Positions 40,801-49,406 of a stretch of 64,000 nt of DNA are shown here, piece by piece; position 1 is the stretch's first letter, and every line of letters begins with the position of its first letter. The notes beneath the pieces were generated by a model. The model had not been told where the DNA came from. It was given only the letters and a program-made list of their open reading frames with translations, and searched no databases. The translations under genes were made by a program, and so were the position numbers. Source of the stretch: Clitoria ternatea (lineage: Eukaryota; Streptophyta; Magnoliopsida; Fabales; Fabaceae); contig CM075669.1 of the NCBI GenBank assembly GCA_037962975.1, positions 121,722,501-121,786,500 on the forward strand, written 5' to 3'.

Positions 40801-43782
40801 ATTTGTACTTATTATGATAGATTCTTTATCAAGCATAAAAGAAAATATTTTCCGTGCCTGTATTCACCTAAAACAGTGCCTTATAAAATATAATGAAAAT
40901 TCTACAAGAATATTATCATATTCTAATATTACATATTGCTCCCGTAAGTGAAAGACAAACAAGCAATATATCTAGAATTAACACATAGGAATTAATTAAT
41001 GCAAAAGGAATAGTTACCAAATCCTTGGAATCACCCATAAATATTAAGCATCACCCTTTTGTATAATAGGTTTTTTAGAATAAATTCTTAAATTAATTAG
41101 TTTTCCCGATGAAATAAGCTTCATATAAGATTAACAAATTCTATCATTCATCATAGTTTTTACTCAGTACAAACTCAAATAAGATACGTTAATAAAACAA
41201 ACTAGTTAGTTATTGAAATTTTAAGAATTTCTTTAAGCATGCTTTGCTTTTATAGAACAAAAATCATTTTAGTTAGTTTTCATTTGTCATTTAATAATTT
41301 TTCTAATATTATGTTGTATTAAAGTTTTCAAAATTTTTTTACAAATCATAGACTATTTTTTATATAAACCAATCCATATCCTATTGAAATAATATATATG
41401 AGAAGAAGATGACAAACCAGAGCATTACTGCAGAGGCAAGAGAGAGGCGAACGAAACCCCATAGATTGTGAAAAGCTTTAAAGGAAAAGCCACTCCAAGC
41501 TTCATCACAAGTTCCACTAAAAATATAAACAAGTTGAGCGAGAATCATGAACCACCAGGCCGAGTTAAGCACTACAGCAGCACCAACCAAACCCCACCCA
41601 AATTCCAACATGAGTAGCCAACTGAACACCGTGTGCAGCACCAACGCCGCCGCCGCTATCCACGCCATGGCCATGATTTTGCTTTGGGCTTGCAAGAACT
41701 TTTGGATTGGGAAGTTCATAGCATACGCGAATAGCTGTGGAATCATCCACAGTGCTAATTGCCCTGCGGCCTCTGATATTGCTTTGGTTTGTCCCATTAG
41801 CTTTAGAATTGGCTCAGCGAAGATGTAGAGAAGAGAGAGGAGTATCGCGGTTGCGTTGAGAATCACCCATGATCTCTGCATGTAAATTCCTAACATGTTT
41901 AGTTGTCCTGCGCCGTACGCTTGCCCACACAGTGTCTCCAACGCGCTTCCCATCCCTACCTGCATACAAAGTCCCTCATTTTTTTTAAAACTAAATAACT
42001 TAAATGATTATCTTGAGTTATTAAATATAATCAGTTATAAAAATAAAATTATATAAATAAAAATTTAATAATTAATATTTATTTTACATATCATTTAATA
42101 AAATTAAATTTTTATTAAACTAATAATTTTTTTCTATTGACTTAATCCTAATTTAGATCAAATCAGCAGTAACTTCAAGTTGAGCTAAGAAGTTGAGGTT
42201 AGTTACTATAATTGATTTCAAGTTGGCTAATGAAAGGTACTTTTGGCCTCTTTGATCCAAGTTGAGGTTAGTTACTATAATTGATTTGGTTTTCTATTTT
42301 TACATTTAGTTACTATAAGGGCACACATAGACTGTAACAGCTAACATTCTAACAATAACCACGTAATTCATCACTCTTCTGCTAACGCGTCAAACATATA
42401 GAGGTATAATTTTTCAAGAAAAATGAAAAAGAAAATATGTGTGCAATCTTCAAAATTAGTGTTTTATATTAGTTCTTTTGACTTTAATGTCAATTGTTAC
42501 TCTTGGAACGTAAGTGAACGTGAATATCGTGGTGAAACTTTTAAATTTAATCACATAAAATTAAATATTAAAATTTTGGGTTAAATATTTTTTAGTACCC
42601 CTGAATATAACTAATTTTAGTTTTTATCTTGTAATTCTTTTCACATATTTAAAAAATTTAAAAAATGATTAGTGTCAAACATCCCAAACTTATGACATTG
42701 TGTATTATAACTTTAGCAATGATATTAACATAACGTCACTTTAATTATTATATATAAGGGACTGTTTTAAAAAAATTGAAATACTAAAATACAACATACA
42801 AAAAACTATTATTAGAAGGATGGAAAATATATTTAAATGAAAACAATTAAAGAATTATATGTAATTTAGTATGAAGCTAGAGCGGCAAAAAGTCAACTAA
42901 TTTGCTGCGCATACTGCTAGTTTTATAACAGTATTTTGTAGAGGTCTATCTCGATGCTTACCTATTTTTATAATGATTTTTAATGAGTTTTATATCTACG
43001 AATAATTTTTTTTTACTTTTTATAATTTAAGTATCACTTAATTTTATTTAAAGATTTTTATTAAGAATTTTAAAATGAACCTCACATATTATCCTATAGT
43101 TATTTTTATTTTAATTAGAAGTAAAAATTAATTTTAAACTTATATAAAACGGTTAAACAGCAAGGCTAGGTTTAGAATTTCATACTTGTTAAAAGTCATG
43201 AATCATCACTTTCTAATATTTGCATTAATGATAATTTGTTAAACATATAAACATCAGCTGGCTAAAAATTTCAAATTTAGTTAGACTTATGTATCCATTA
43301 TGATATAAAAGCCTAGGTTTTGCTTTGGACTTCATTCAATCAAAATACAAAAATTTAAATTCTGATATGCACACTCAAAAATTAAAGCAATTTGTTTCTG
43401 TCTTTTAAAGTAGAAGCATTTAACCGGATTTTATGTTTACCGTGATGCCTAGGCAGAAGCCGGCGATGACCGAGTTTTCAACGGAGACAGCGGCGAGAGC
43501 GATGGTGCTGACGTGGCCGGCGAAGAGTTGAGTGACGGCGCCGAGTGAGTACTGGCAGATGGAGGTGAAGATGGCGGGGCCGGCGAGGTACCAAAGCTTT
43601 TTGGACTCGATGACGAACTCTCTGCCGAAGTCGCCGGCGCCGGTGATTGGAGGGATGTCATCGGATTGGGCGGTGAAGACGGCGGCGTCTTGTGGACGGG
43701 GTTGCGGCGTGAGAAGTGGTTCCCTTTGGCTGTTTATATTTTCCTCCATTCTCATCCCTTTCAAAGGAATTGTAAACTTCAA
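24572..43782 (-). CDS. MATE efflux transporter, DETOXIFICATION (DTX29-like)
   Basis: Six exons, read on the minus strand: 43782-43441, 41959-41418, 40664-40578, 25931-25875, 25766-25409 and 24658-24572. All junctions are GT-AG and the phases agree, giving 1473 coding bases. Three in-frame Met codons are available (43782, 43755, 43749). I favour 43749 (MEENINSQREPLL), which resembles family members and gives about 480 residues. MATE proteins are 12-helix membrane antiporters that export organic compounds across the plasma membrane or into the vacuole using a cation gradient. Family marks include KKLWYLAGPAIFTS, MGSALETLCGQAYGAG, SLASAVMLCLEVWYY, VRVSNELGASHPRTA and NNVQPVLSGVAVGAGWQ. Relatives are about 505 residues, so a short last exon (the tail of about 25-30 residues) was not found. 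Intron 3 is 14.6 kb and holds two copia elements. No stop or frameshift is seen, so the gene may be functional. Substrate is unknown. Confidence 0.9.
25409..25766 (-). CDS. MATE exon 5
   Basis: The acceptor is ATATGCAG and the donor is GTCTTG/GTGAGC. The exon is 358 bases and encodes helices of the C-terminal half, including VRVSNELGASHP at its start and VLSGVAVGAGWQ near its middle. It is separated from exon 4 by a compact 108-base intron, the normal scale for this gene family. Confidence 0.95.
25875..25931 (-). CDS. MATE exon 4 (57 bases)
   Basis: It encodes MNILGWTIMVSFGMNAAV. The acceptor is AATATGCAG and the donor is GTAAG/GTTTGT. The split codons on both sides (TG/C and AG/T) match the neighbouring exons. 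It lies immediately downstream of the 14.6-kb intron. Confidence 0.92.
25932..28530. other. AT-rich part of MATE intron 3
   Basis: This is intronic sequence with no gene, RNA gene or recognisable terminal repeats. The short frames at 27060-27242 and 28361-28612 have no domain; the latter runs into the LTR of the following copia element. Confidence 0.6.
28531..28690 (+). repeat. 5' LTR of copia I, internally deleted
   Basis: It is 160 bases, against about 199 in the 3' LTR. The difference is a 38-base gap right after CAAGTTCTAT. The missing bases begin AAATAGAACTTGGG and include most of the TATAAATAG box kept in the 3' LTR. This copy therefore lacks its own promoter core. Confidence 0.85.
28691..28706 (+). 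other. Primer-binding-site-like sequence of copia I
   Basis: CGTTATCAGCACGAG directly follows the 5' LTR end (TTATAACA). The position is right, and this string is familiar from plant copia leaders. I do not assign the priming tRNA. Confidence 0.55.
28755..28801. repeat. (ATT)n microsatellite in copia I leader
   Basis: About 14 ATT units lie just downstream of the primer site, in the untranslated leader. Confidence 0.9.
29335..29659 (+). mobile_element. Cassandra-like 5S-bearing LTR fragment
   Basis: The segment ends GGGGCATTACA at 29659, after which copia gag sequence begins at once. It contains a 5S rRNA-like stretch followed by GTGTGAGTGAGGACAAAAGC and GTGTTGGTCTGTGGGGCGAG, which resemble the 3' part of Cassandra LTRs as I recall them. 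Cassandra is a small non-autonomous retroelement family known to carry 5S sequence in its LTRs. The 5' side is rearranged: ACAGTCGAGGAT occurs three times (about 29343-29430), and GTTAGTGCTGATCAA and CTTAAAGAAATGAATTCGTAC twice each. The left boundary is therefore uncertain, and no internal region or second LTR is seen. Confidence 0.7.
29456..29561 (+). pseudogene. 5S rRNA-derived sequence
   Basis: The Pol III internal control region is recognisable: AACTCCAAAGTTAAGCGTGC (box A side, about 29498-29517) and GGGATGGGTGACCTCCTGGG (box C side, about 29534-29553). Both are nearly identical to plant 5S rRNA. The 5' quarter (ATACCAACAAATGCA) and the middle (TTAACTTGGAGTAATTC) have diverged. It is part of the Cassandra-like fragment, not a 5S array gene. 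The usual 3' end and T-run terminator are replaced by LTR sequence. Confidence 0.85.
29660..30209 (+). pseudogene. copia I gag remnant
   Basis: It begins mid-protein right after the 5S insert, in the pattern LWYNLKERYDHEKTFFTFHA. This joins two gag motifs that are normally tens of residues apart, so an internal deletion is likely. It then shows LLQQQYRQKGFTKYSE and LLVAEQNNELLM. The zinc knuckle CYRCGGQGH-SRVC (about 29992-30035) has a stop where a residue, usually Trp, follows the His. Another stop and a frame change lie before the acidic tail ending at 30209. Confidence 0.85.
30335..31475 (+). pseudogene. copia I protease and integrase
   Basis: Protease motif CLTDSATTHTIL (about 30361-30400) keeps the catalytic Asp. 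The pre-integrase zinc finger follows (WHKRLGHPG, then CAAC, about 30790-30915), with stops at 30758 and 30913. The integrase core has GDICGPIH (first Asp). The segment IRLVNASEFTS has Val where the family has the second catalytic Asp. NGLAESLIKHLK supplies the Glu. A frameshift near 31365 moves the reading into the next frame. This integrase could not be active. Confidence 0.9.
31360..33840 (+). pseudogene. copia I integrase C-terminus, RT and RNase H
   Basis: The first open part (31360-32598) carries the integrase C-terminal GSAVYVPISPLQR and YVGYESPS, a basic linker (RPVGSKDKNLRKRK), and the RT start KWVFTRKRNENGEIVRYKARLVAQGFS in pieces. After a frameshift near 32580, LPEGFNLP and SLYGLKQS follow. 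The catalytic box YVDDLNIIGTPEEL is at about 32820-32860. Frames shift again near 32930 and 33240. RNase H motifs include YADTGYLSDP, TGYLFICGGTAISWRS and EDNTACISQLKEG. The order and spacing are those of a full pol gene with several frameshifts and stops. Confidence 0.9.
33973..34171 (+). repeat. 3' LTR of copia I
   Basis: It follows the polypurine tract AAGGGGGAG. It keeps the TATA box (CTATAAATAG, about 34034-34043) that the 5' LTR has lost. It ends in TTTATTTTATAAA, against TTTATTTTATAACA in the 5' copy. Confidence 0.85.
34172..35242. other. AT-rich intron sequence between two copia insertions
   Basis: This is MATE intron 3 sequence. I see no gene, terminal repeat or RNA gene. Confidence 0.6.
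35248..35873 (-). repeat. 3' LTR of copia II
   Basis: It is 626 bases, TGTTGGG to GCATCA on the plus strand, and matches 39918-40532 throughout, including TTAGTAGACATATAA and TTTTTGCAATA blocks. Confidence 0.93.
36110..39780 (-). pseudogene. copia II gag-pol, heavily decayed
   Basis: Read on the minus strand. Gag start: LNGMNYHIWRNKIKDLLF (39774 down). Zinc knuckle: CHHYKQKGYIKKFC (about 39105-39063), with Tyr replacing the second Cys. Protease: WVVGSGATSHV (about 38910), where Gly replaces the catalytic Asp. Integrase: CVDCLAGKQNKVAF, DFYGPMPKSLNS, then HLRAFGCKAFMHI and CVFVGYGQDQLGYRFYD (37926-37618). RT: fragments of GFSQRKGIDF, SLYGLKQAP and a damaged YVDD box, with several stops (37220-36600). 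RNase H end: MYVMVCTRQDISHSVGVV and STSGYLISFTG (36565-36272). The domain order is copia-type. The protein could not be made. Confidence 0.9.
39918..40532 (-). repeat. 5' LTR of copia II
   Basis: It is 615 bases, TGTTGGGG to CATATCA on the plus strand. Its promoter would read toward the element body and on toward MATE exon 4. The outer end is 45 bases from the exon 3 donor. Confidence 0.93.
40578..40664 (-). CDS. MATE exon 3 (87 bases)
   Basis: The acceptor is TTGTGCAG and the donor is ATCTG/GTGAGT. It encodes LEVWYYMALILFAGYLKNAE to VSVDALSI. The donor, at 40577, is only 40 bases from the target duplication of the minus-strand copia element (40533-40537). Confidence 0.93.
40665..41417. other. 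MATE intron 2
   Basis: AT-rich 753-base intron with no recognisable element. Confidence 0.8.
41418..41959 (-). CDS. MATE exon 2
   Basis: The acceptor is TGTATGCAG and the donor is ATGCTCTG/GTTTGT. The exon is 542 bases and begins VGMGSALETLCGQAYGAG, a strongly conserved MATE signature. It covers several helices and ends in the SLASAVML segment. The frame is clean. Confidence 0.95.
41960..43440. other. MATE intron 1
   Basis: AT-rich intron of 1481 bases. A short direct repeat (AAGTTGAGGTTAGTTACTAT, near 42187 and 42260) is present. No element or gene is seen. Confidence 0.8.
43441..43782 (-). CDS. MATE exon 1 (N-terminus)
   Basis: It carries a hydrophilic N-terminal tail, then ESKKLWYLAGPAIFTS and the first two helices, ending GFCLGIT before the donor ACG/GTAAAC. 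It is GC-rich compared with its surroundings. Overlapping frames in other phases (for example 43449-43661) are by-products of this composition. Confidence 0.92.
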
Positions 43783-43821
43783 TACAATGAAGAAGGGAAT
43801 GTACTAGCCGTCAATGCAGAT

Positions 43822-43838
43822 ATTATATTATATATAAT
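43822..43838 (-). promoter_or_regulatory. Possible MATE promoter TATA box
   Basis: On the minus strand the sequence reads TTATATATAATATAATA, about 45-55 bases upstream of the first possible ATG and 80 bases upstream of the favoured one. The whole upstream region is AT-rich, so the match is weak evidence. Confidence 0.3.
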
Positions 43839-43866
43839 GCTGATTTTTATTTTTGAAAAATGTTAA

Positions 43867-45599
43867 CAAATGTTTTCGGATACTAATTAATAAATCAAAA
43901 TTAAAAGTTATTAATTCTTATGTTTTTATTAATTTTTACTTAAATCTCTAATTATTTTTTATTGATTTTTTATCTTCAAAAGTTAAATAGTAAAATAAAT
44001 TAGAGATAAAAAACAAAAGACATATGATATAAATTTTCATTTATTTAATTAACAATCGTAGAATAAATTAGAGATAAAAAATAAGAGACAATTAAGTTAA
44101 CAATGTTATATTTTGAGATTAATATTAATATATTAAAAATTAATTTTAATATATTCAAAACCAATTAAAAAATTAAGAAACCAAAACTAAAATTAGATAA
44201 AAATATAAGAAAAAAATATTTAACCTTAAAATTATTTATTTAATTTGATTTCTAAGTAATTGTTATAACTTATTTAACAGAAAACTTCTATTTGTTTTAA
44301 ATGAGAATTCTACTTTTATTTTTAATAAAAGCGATAGTTAAGAGATCTTTATTTATTTATTTTTGGACAAGAGAGATCTTTATTCTTTTCACGGTTTTTC
44401 CACACTTATCCTAACTTTTTCACCACGTGAACCATTGGATCAACTAGTTTGTCTCCATTATGTAGTGATGACTTTGAATTTTTTTACAACCGTCAGAGTT
44501 GAATTTTAGTATTACAGAAATATCGTGTTAGTTTGAGAATTAGTTGGAAAACGAAGTTGTAAAATAAAAAAGTTAATCGTTAATATCAATTTTTGATATT
44601 GTTTAAAATAGTTAAAATTTTGATCAACCAATAATTTTTTTTGGTTACCACTTATATGTCTTTTAAATCAGTCTATTTATTTCACTTTAAAAATGTAACT
44701 AATTTTGTTATTTTTAAAAGATATTATTTTTTTTAGGTTTAATATTTTATTTTCAACCAATATCCTTTTATTTTTAAAAAATAAGGGTATAATTATAAAA
44801 AATAAGTATTTATTTTTCCTTGCAATATTAAATAAATGAATATAAATACTTAAACAAATTCAACATTAAAAAAAAACAAAAAAAAAACAGATGGATTATT
44901 CCAGGCTCCCGCCTTCCTTGTGTCACGCTTATTTGCGTTTTGTTTCCATTGAAACTCCATTTTTTTGGGTGGTTGTGGAATAAAGAAACAAAAACAAGAG
45001 AATTACAACCATAACTAAAACAAGGGAAACCTCCTGCGGAGGGATCTCACCATAACCTCCAATATTTTTAAAATGAGGTGATACATTTCTGGTATAAATA
45101 CTAGATATATAAATTTTATTTTTTATATAAGTCCAGTATAGATTTAAAGGTTTTGATGTTGCTTTGTCTAACACACTGGTATCTTATCTTGTGGAACGAA
45201 ATAAAGTGTCACTAATAAAAATACTCAGATACTAAAGTCTTAATGATATCAATATTAGAGCTCAAGCATTAGGATTAGTTGAATGTATCTCAAAATCATA
45301 GTAAATGAATAGTATTTATAGAGTTAAGTGGTGACTATCCTACGTAGCCTATGTTAGTACCTTTTTTCTATAGAGTTCTAGAGGAAAACCAACACAAGCG
45401 TAAATGTTCCTGACACCCCTGTAGGTGTTTAATCAGTATACCCTCAACCTCTACCTGATACCGGATGCTTCATAAATCAGTTTCAGTGAGTGTCCGCACG
45501 ATACTGTGTAGTATAAACCCCACTTTAAGTTTAAGTCATACGTGTAATTTAGCCAGGTAATATAATATAAAAGAGTAGTATATTGAAGATTGCAGTTTG
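43867..45599. other. AT-rich upstream intergenic region
   Basis: This lies upstream of the MATE gene. No gene is supported; the frames at 44929-45174 lack domains. No tRNA or repeat array is recognised. Confidence 0.55.
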
Positions 45600-46315
45600 T
45601 GTAACATCCCAAATTTTATAAAAATGATTAAACATGAGGAATAAATATTAAATAATTATAAATAGGTTAATAAGTGTCCTAAAAATATTAAAATAATTAA
45701 ATTGAGATTTATGAGGGTTATTTATAATTTATTGAGGCTTTAAGAGTTAAAATTATACCCAGTTAAAATATGGGTGTCGAACCAAGTATCTCCGATTGAG
45801 ATGCCATTGGTCAGGGCTGTTAAGAATATTATTGGGAATCTGAATCTATATTCAGAATAATTTTTAGATAAAGTGGTGAAATTACTAATAAGGGGTTAAA
45901 ATTAAAAAAAAAAACTCTCTTCTCCTCTCTCATTTTCACGACACTTTTCTTCTTCTTTGGCAAACCACTTCCTCTTCTTCTCCTCTCATATTCCTCTTCC
46001 TCTTCATGTTCTCTAAAACCCACAAGGTGTGGTGTGCCTTTCTCCTCTCCACTTTGTTTTTACCCTTGCTTGGTGGAGAAGCTTGTGGAGCTTGGAACCT
46101 ATCCTCCTCACTCTCTCTAAATTCGTCACTCTCTCCCTCTTTATTGGAGCTCTCTTTGCTTGGCTTAAGGTAAGGTTTCCTCTCTCCATTTCTCTTGAGC
46201 TCTAGCCCTAGGTTTTGGGGTTATTATAGTTTTTGAGAGGGAATGCATGTGGGTTGCTTTGGGGGAGGCATTTATGATGGGAAGCCCTAAGGTGGGGTGT
46301 TTTAATGTGAGTTTT

Positions 46316-48313
46316 TGATAGGGCTCGCAAGCGCACGGGTTATGTCGCGTAATATAAAAGATTATCGTTCTCCACAGGGACTGTGTTCAAAGTACCAGCA
46401 TTTTGAAATTTAATTATCCACACAATTGATTTTTAAGGTTTTTGTAAAATAAAGCCCAAAATTAAGTTACACAGAATACGAATAAATACAAAAATAAAAT
46501 TTACTTGACACTTAAAAAATCAGAGTTGAGACTATCTTGAGATTTCGGGGGATCAAGACTCTATTTTATGTTAATGAATTTTAACTTTTCATAAATAAGA
46601 ATCAGATTAAGTTTTCCAAGGTGAATTTTCCAAAAGCTAATTAATATGTTCCTCTCGGAATCCTATTAATGTACCTAACCTATGGAAAGCGCTGCTTAAT
46701 CCTCAGAAAGGCCCATTATCGTTTTATGAAAATCCCTTTTATTTCCTCAAAAGAATTTTGATTACTTTCACGGTTTTACCGAGGTCACAAAAAGCATCTC
46801 AAAAATCTTAGGTTTAGTTCAAAGCTTTCCGGTAAAAATAAATCTCTCGATTCTATTTATTACCTAAACTTACTAATATACCCGCAAGTATATAGTTTTA
46901 TCATTTAGGTTCTTGTTAGGAATCATTAAAAGCATTAAGCAAAATTGAACTAAATGGAAAACAGAAATTTATTTACTTCAAGTTAAAATAACATCAACGT
47001 AAAATATTATCGTACCCCCGTCATCCCAAGATAAATAAATTTAGTTACTCATACAGAATACAATATCCATACAGAAAGTATAACAAGACAAAGAATACAT
47101 TACTGTATTTTTTTACTGCACTCACTGTATTTTTACTGCTGTCTATATTTTTCAGCAGCTCCACTGTTTCTACTACTGTTTCCACTGTATTTTGCTGCTG
47201 TTTCCACTGCTGTTTCTGCTGTCTGTCACTGTTTTTCCAGCACTTTGTTTCTGCACATTTTTCCTAACAAATTCTGCACTTCTCACTAATTTTTAAGGCT
47301 GAAATATGATGAATGAATGGTGATTTTTCAGCCTAAACTTCAGCCCATTTATAGCTAAAATTGTCCAACATTTTTCCTTCAATTAAGGCACTTGCATGAC
47401 ATTTTTAATGGCCTTCCTTAATTTAGGTGCAACATGCATGAAGTGGAGCTTGTCTCATTTGTCAAATGCATTTTCGGTGGATGCTTGATTTTGCCAAGGA
47501 ATGTTTAAAATAATGGAACAATGTTTTGCCTTACTTTTCCCTTGGTGCAGCCGTGAATGAAGAATGCATAGAATATTCAACAAATTTTTGCAATGGAGCT
47601 TCATGGTGCCGTGAATGAACATTGAATTTGGTCAAAGAATTATTTAAATAATTCAAGCATTTGATTGGCCCTTTTCTTTGTGTGTCCAGCCGTGAATTGC
47701 CTTTGAATTAGTCAAGGAATGCTTAAACAATTCATATGCACTTGGTCTTGGTTTGAATGCATTGCCGTGAGTGGAATGTATTCAAGGCACACCATGTAAT
47801 ATAAAATTGGTACATGGAAACAAGCTTTAGGTGAATGGAATAAAAAATTGAATGATGGCCTTTCTCTTAGCCATGACAATGATGAATGAATTTGGCAAAG
47901 AAATCATTTAATAAATTGAATGCAATTTGTCTTTGGCTTTCCTTTCCTTGTCGTGAAATGAAGAGGAAAAATAAAGAAACCAATGTAAATTTTTAGATAA
48001 ACAAAACATTGTATTTTGATAATTTAAATGGAACATTTAAAGTACACATTTTATAGAAATGGAATAAAAATTTTAAATTTTTAGAATTGATATTTTTAAA
48101 TGATTGATTTTAAATATCATTCCATCAATTTTTCCAATTCTAAAAATACATTCTTTAATTGTTCTATTTTCATTGATTCATGCAAAATACAACATTTGAA
48201 CAGAGACAGTGAAATTAAAGCAGAAATCATGAAAATCGGGGAAAATAATACAGTAACAACAGAAAATGTAAATAAATTAAACAGTGAAAAATAATGTTCT
48301 AAAACACTTATCA
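46316..48313 (+). mobile_element. TGATAGGG...TTATCA insertion (2.0 kb) nested in LTR A
   Basis: Flanked by a perfect duplication, GTTTT (46311-46315 and 48314-48318); the uninterrupted sequence is preserved in the inverted copy near 57750. It starts TGATAGGGCTCGCAAGCGCA and ends ACACTTATCA, so the ends are TG/CA with a short inverted TGATA/TATCA. No coding domain is present. About 700 bases (including GGGGGATCAA and CATTATCG-TTTATGAAAATCCC) are homologous to 59433-60140. At 47100-47240 there is a CTGTTTCCACTG-type simple repeat. It behaves like a solo LTR of a family I cannot name. Confidence 0.85.
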
Positions 48314-49406
48314 GTTTTATGAGGGCACAATGTGGTACACAAAAATGGCATGAAGATAGTGGGAAATGATGAGTATAAGTGGTGGTTATTGAATTTTTAT
48401 GGAAACCCTAACTTTAGGAATTTGGGGAAAATATAAAATGTGAGTGGAAAATGTGTTTAATGATGTTAGGGAATATTGTTGATGAGGAGAAATAGCCATG
48501 GATGATGGTTTATGATTATTGATAATGATTGTTAGGTTTTGATAGAAACCTAGTCCTAAGAAATTGGGGAAAACATATAATGTTGATTTGAGGGTTGATT
48601 TTGAAAGGAAATGTGTGATATTTAGAGTATGGGTGTTGATTTATATGATGATAAGTGATAGTGAAATGATAAAGAACCATTGATGGTGAAACCTATAAAA
48701 TAGGTGTGATTAAGAATGAGGAATGTGAAACACTAAACCATAAAGGTTGTGATGGATTAATGACTTGGAATTGTGGTTTGATGAAGTCTTATATGTTGAT
48801 AGATGAAGATTGATAGGGGCTAAGATGGCTAATAATGAACTCTAAGTGTCAATGATGGCATTTGAATGATTGAGGTAATATGGAATGCATCTTAGATGAG
48901 GGAAAAATATGATATTGTTGATGTTGAGTATAGTTACCCTTTAAGATCCCGAAACCTAACATAAGTATGTGAGTTGGTGTTTCGACAAGTCTAAGACTTG
49001 ATATTAGACTCTAAGAGATGCATCAATTATTTAAACTTATGATGATGCCTTGTGCTGGCTCATAAGTTGAATACATGTGTATGTATATGTGTTGATAGGA
49101 GATGGTATCCTGGGCAATGTGGCAGAATGTTTGGAACATGCAAATCATTGCGGTTCTTCTCTCGAGATAGGAGAGGAGTTTATATTTCAATTGCATGAGT
49201 GAATAATTGATGGTTAATGTATATGAATGTACTCATGCTTGCCTTGCCATGATTATTTAAATGATGATTAATAATGTGATGGATGATAGGCTTGACAATT
49301 TGTTGAATGTTTGGAAATTGTATATATATGAGATAATAACGAATATTTAGTGGTCCCTTTTAATGGGCATGATTCAATGGTTCAATGGAAATCCATGGAT
49401 GGATGG

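Noticed and set aside
41547..41828. Plus-strand frame opposite MATE exon 2, and similar frames opposite exons 1 and 5
   Set aside because: These are shadow frames of real minus-strand exons.
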